From NCBI GenBank assembly GCA_965262845.1, contig CBDHFX010000002.1:806001-870000 (forward strand): a stretch of DNA of 64,000 bases, in the 5' to 3' direction. The notes beneath the pieces are model-generated. The model was not told the origin of the DNA, searched no databases, and was given only the letters and a program-made list of their open reading frames with translations. A program made the position numbers and the translations under genes. Below are positions 61,112 to 64,000 of this stretch, piece by piece. The stretch is from ECT2AJA-044 sp965262845. Lineage in GTDB: Bacteria; Bacteroidota; Bacteroidia; Flavobacteriales; ECT2AJA-044. Every line of letters starts with the position of its first letter. The first letter of the stretch is position 1.

Positions 61112-64000
61112 CTATTTTTGGATCACCAGCTGGCGACTGCTGCTTTGGCTTCCATTACTGAACAACACGTTGTAAACGCCATTGGCCCAATCAGTTGCAT
61201 CCAGACGCAATTTACCACTTATCGCATTCGGCTCGCTGATCGTCAGCACCACCTGACCCACGTGGTTCACCACCGTCACCTCCAGATCCACCTCGCCAGT
61301 AAAGTCATAGTCAATGAAGACCTCCTCTGCCGTCGGGTTTGGATACAGGCTGATGTGCCGGGCAAAGTTCAGCTCTTCCATGCTGATAATATTTCCCTGC
61401 GCAATATCCGAACACCCGTTTGCATCGGTAACCGTAACCGTGTAGGTACCAGGTGACAATCCTGTTGCTGTTGGCGTGATCTGAGGAGGGTTCGTGCTCC
61501 ATAAATAGGTATAAGGGGGGCTTCCACCCGTTACGCTGGCCATTAGCTCATCAGGGGCAACATTATTCACAGTAATCACCAGTTCAGCCGGTTCGGTAAT
61601 AACGACCTGATTGTCAATGGCACATCCACTGGCATCGGTGAGGGTTATCTCATAGGTCCCGGCTGTCAGGTTGGTCAGGGCTGAAATGGTGTGCCCCGTG
61701 TTCCACAGATAGCTATAAGGAGGCGTACCACCGTTTACATTCAAGCTGATCGATCCATTTGATCCGCCGAAGCAGTCCACATTGCTCTGCACGATGTTCG
61801 TTGAAATGGCCGTATTCTGAGCGACTGTAGCGCTGATGTCTACTGTGCACCCATTGGCATCCGTAACCGTTACCTGCCAGGCCCCGGCCATCAGATTGCT
61901 CAAGGCTGGAGTAATGTCCCCCGTGTTCCACAGGTAGCTGTACGGAGAGGTGCCACCCGATACACTCACAGACAGTGCCCCGTCATTACCCCCAAAACAA
62001 CTTACGGTTGAAGAACCTGCTGATGCGGTCAGGGCATCCGGCTCGGTAATGGTGTATGAAAGGAACGCCTCACATCCGTTGTTATCGGTTACCGACACAT
62101 GGTACGTTCCGGCTGTCAGGTTGCTCAGACCTGGAGTAACATCCCCCGTGTTCCACAGGTAGCTATACGGAGAGGTGCCACCCGATACACTCACAGACAA
62201 TGCCCCGTCATTACCCCCAAAACAACTTACGTTGGTTACCGAACCTGCTGATGCGGTCAGGGCATCCGGCTCGGTAAGGGTGTATGAAAGGAACGCCTCA
62301 CATCCATTGTTATCGGTTACCGACACATGGTACGTTCCGGCTGTCAGGTTACTCAGCCCCGAAGTAGCATCCCCTGTGTTCCACAGGTAGCTGTACGGAG
62401 AGGTTCCGCCCGAGACGCTCACAGACAGTGCCCCGTCATTACCTCCAAAACAGCTTACGTCGGTCAGGGAACCTGTCGATACGGTCAGGTCATCCGGCTC
62501 GGTAAGGGCGAACATTAAGGTAGCCGGACAACCATTATCGTCGGTTACAGTAAGGGTGTACATACCCGGCTCCAATCCCAATAGGTCTTCCGTACCCGGA
62601 TCAGTAAAGCCTGTCTCTGGGTCCCTGCTCCAGGCGTAGGTATAGGGAGTGGTGCCGCCCGATACGGTTACATCAATGGATCCGTTGCTGGCCCCATGAC
62701 AGCTGATGTCCGTTGCTCCACCGGTAGCAGCAAGCGCTGCACCGGGTTGGGTAATGTTCAAGGCAGACGACTGAGTACATCCCGCAGCGTCGGTCACCGT
62801 TACCTGGTAGATTCCGGCCATCCGGTTGCTCAGCCCTGGAGTAACATCCCCCGTGTTCCACAGGTAGCTGTACGGAGAGGTTCCGCCCGATACACTCACA
62901 GACAACGCCCCGTCATTACCGCCAAAACAGCTTACGTTGGTCAGGGAACCTGCTGATACGGTCAAGGAGTCTGGTTCAGTAATAGTGAACATTAAGGTAG
63001 CCGGACAACCATTATCGTCGGTTACGGTAAGGGTGTACGTACCCGGCTCCAATCCCGACAGGTCCTCTGTGCCCGGATCAGTAAAGCCTGCCTGCGGGTC
63101 CCTGCTCCAGGAGTAGGCATAGTTAGGGATACCTCCTGAGACTGATACATCAATTGATCCGTCGCTGGCTCCATAGCAGCTGATGTCCGTTGCCCCACCA
63201 GTAGCAACCAGGGCGCTGGGCTGGGCGATACTTACGGAAAGGGACTGAGTACATCCCACAGCGTCGGTCACCGTTACCTGGTATGGTCCGGCTGTCAGGT
63301 TGCTCAGCCCTGAAGTAGCATCCCCCGTGTTCCACAGGTAGCTGTACGGAGGGCTTCCGCCTGATATGCTCACAGTCAGCGCTCCGTCATTACCGCCAAA
63401 ACAGCTTACGTCGGCTGAAGAACCTACCGATACAGTCAGGGCCTCCGGCTCGGTAAGGCTGAACATAAGCGTAGCCGAACAGTCATGATCATCGCTTACA
63501 GTAAGGGTGTACGTACCCGGCTCCAGTCCCGACAGGTCCTCTGTGCCCGGATCAGTAAACCCTGCCTGCGGGTCCCTGCTCCAGGCGTAGGTATAGTTAG
63601 GAGTGCCTCCTGAGACCGATACATCAATTGATCCGTCGTTCGCTCCATGGCAGCTGATGTCCATTGTTCCACCAGTAGCAACTATAGCACTGGGCTGGGT
63701 AATGTTGGTCACAGCTGACGATTGGGTACATCCCATAGCATCCGTTATCGTTACCTGGTATGGCCCGGCCATTAGATTGCTCAGGGCTGAAGTAATGTCC
63801 CCTGTATTCCAAAGATAGCTGTACGGAGGGGTTCCGCCCGAGACAGTCACATTCAGCGCCCCGTCATGACCCCCGAAACAACTTACCTGCGTTACAGAAT
63901 TTGTCGTTACAGCCAGCAAATCCGGCTCGGTAAGGGTGTACGAAAAGATTTCCTCACACCCATACCCATTGGCATCAGATATGGATACCCGATAGGTTCC
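61112..64000 (-). CDS. SprB-repeat surface adhesin, 3' part (extends past the window edge)
   Basis: At least 962 residues; the frame continues to base 64000 and the N-terminus lies outside. It has ten tandem SprB-type repeats of about 70-85 residues, seven of type A (VSCFGGNDGALSVSVSGG) and three of type B (ISCHGASDGSIDVSVSGG with AWSRDPQAGFTDPGTEDL). A degenerate repeat follows, then a T9SS sorting domain (LYPNPTAEEVFIDYDF to SSSRQLVIQK). SprB is the mobile adhesin of Flavobacterium gliding; proteins with these repeats are surface-exposed, but gliding genes are not in this window. Repeats near-identical in DNA suggest recent duplication and invite mis-assembly. Confidence 0.88.
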   Translation of the reverse strand, partial: GTYRVSISDANGYGCEEIFSYTLTEPDLLAVTTNSVTQVSCFGGHDGALNVTVSGGTPPYSYLWNTGDITSALSNLMAGPYQVTITDAMGCTQSSAVTNITQPSAIVATGGTMDISCHGANDGSIDVSVSGGTPNYTYAWSRDPQAGFTDPGTEDLSGLEPGTYTLTVSDDHDCSATLMFSLTEPEALTVSVGSSADVSCFGGNDGALTVSISGGSPPYSYLWNTGDATSGLSNLTAGPYQVTVTDAVGCTQSLSVSIAQPSALVATGGATDISCYGASDGSIDVSVSGGIPNYAYSWSRDPQAGFTDPGTEDLSGLEPGTYTLTVTDDNGCPATLMFTITEPDSLTVSAGSLTNVSCFGGNDGALSVSVSGGTSPYSYLWNTGDVTPGLSNRMAGIYQVTVTDAAGCTQSSALNITQPGAALAATGGATDISCHGASNGSIDVTVSGGTTPYTYAWSRDPETGFTDPGTEDLLGLEPGMYTLTVTDDNGCPATLMFALTEPDDLTVSTGSLTDVSCFGGNDGALSVSVSGGTSPYSYLWNTGDATSGLSNLTAGTYHVSVTDNNGCEAFLSYTLTEPDALTASAGSVTNVSCFGGNDGALSVSVSGGTSPYSYLWNTGDVTPGLSNLTAGTYHVSVTDNNGCEAFLSYTITEPDALTASAGSSTVSCFGGNDGALSVSVSGGTSPYSYLWNTGDITPALSNLMAGAWQVTVTDANGCTVDISATVAQNTAISTNIVQSNVDCFGGSNGSISLNVNGGTPPYSYLWNTGHTISALTNLTAGTYEITLTDASGCAIDNQVVITEPAELVITVNNVAPDELMASVTGGSPPYTYLWSTNPPQITPTATGLSPGTYTVTVTDANGCSDIAQGNIISMEELNFARHISLYPNPTAEEVFIDYDFTGEVDLEVTVVNHVGQVVLTISEPNAISGKLRLDATDWANGVYNVLFSNGSQSSSRQLVIQK
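61680..64000. repeat. Tandem SprB repeats at DNA level (A-B dimers then A monomers)
   Basis: From the N-terminal side the order is A1 B1 A2 B2 A3 B3 A4 A5 A6 A7. The phrases ACGGAGAGGT and CCGTCATTAC recur with few changes. B repeats occur only as partners of A1-A3, so the higher-order unit is a dimer. The left edge is approximate. Confidence 0.75.

Overview
The window is chromosomal DNA of a member of the Bacteroidota with moderate GC content. Four kinds of evidence agree. Three proteins carry a type IX secretion (T9SS) C-terminal domain (subtilase at 45.4 kb, secreted protein at 59.1 kb, SprB-repeat protein at 61.1 kb). The DnaE polymerase has a fused N-terminal proofreading exonuclease. 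There is a bacillithiol gene (bshC). Many genes have the Bacteroidota TAnnTTTG promoter element. The family level is not resolved by the sequence; a Flavobacteriales/Cryomorphaceae-like marine lineage is a guess.

Layout. 0-7 kb: start of rpsP (minus, cut by the edge), then dnaE, trxA, a DUF58 protein and a secreted protein. 7.03-10.09 kb: tRNA-Asp followed by a 3-kb accessory segment. A 14-bp copy of the tRNA 3' end closes it. It holds a decayed XRE regulator, an AlbA_2/ATPase protein with 46 tandem 12-bp repeats, and a DUF6933-type protein. 10.2-14.6 kb: SMUG2-like glycosylase, aminoacyl-histidine dipeptidase and three small membrane or thioredoxin-like proteins. 14.7-20.8 kb: an AT-rich defence island with a SIR2-HerA pair, a divergent ImmA/IrrE plus PIN (DUF4411) pair, and a frameshifted HsdR_N-like gene. 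20.9-24.1 kb: a PhoD-like phosphatase, then an AT-rich lipoprotein and a cluster of small PETGMGYQ proteins, one probably frameshifted. 24.1-30 kb (minus): LysM/receptor-like protein, guaA, TSUP transporter, bshC. 30-38 kb (plus): MBL hydrolase, rpsA, pyrR-pyrB, an AT-rich orphan membrane protein, and a paaI-thiolase-paaY operon. 38.3-48 kb: tRNA-Ser, superoxide dismutase, sugar-nucleotide epimerase, flavin reductase-DUF3127-atoE, and a ywqK-mnmA-subtilase-nitronate monooxygenase run. 48-64 kb: outer-membrane-like proteins, tatC-kdsD, recQ, a half-size TSUP protein, a 1.1-kb-residue propeller/barrel protein, a T9SS protein and the 3' end of a giant SprB-repeat adhesin.

The core is housekeeping. 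The unusual content lies in three accessory patches (7-10, 14.7-20.8, 22.3-24.1 kb), plus one orphan gene at 34.9 kb. A dispersed family of eight 17-bp hairpins with covarying stems around an invariant TCAC loop runs through coding and non-coding DNA alike and is not explained by the annotated genes.
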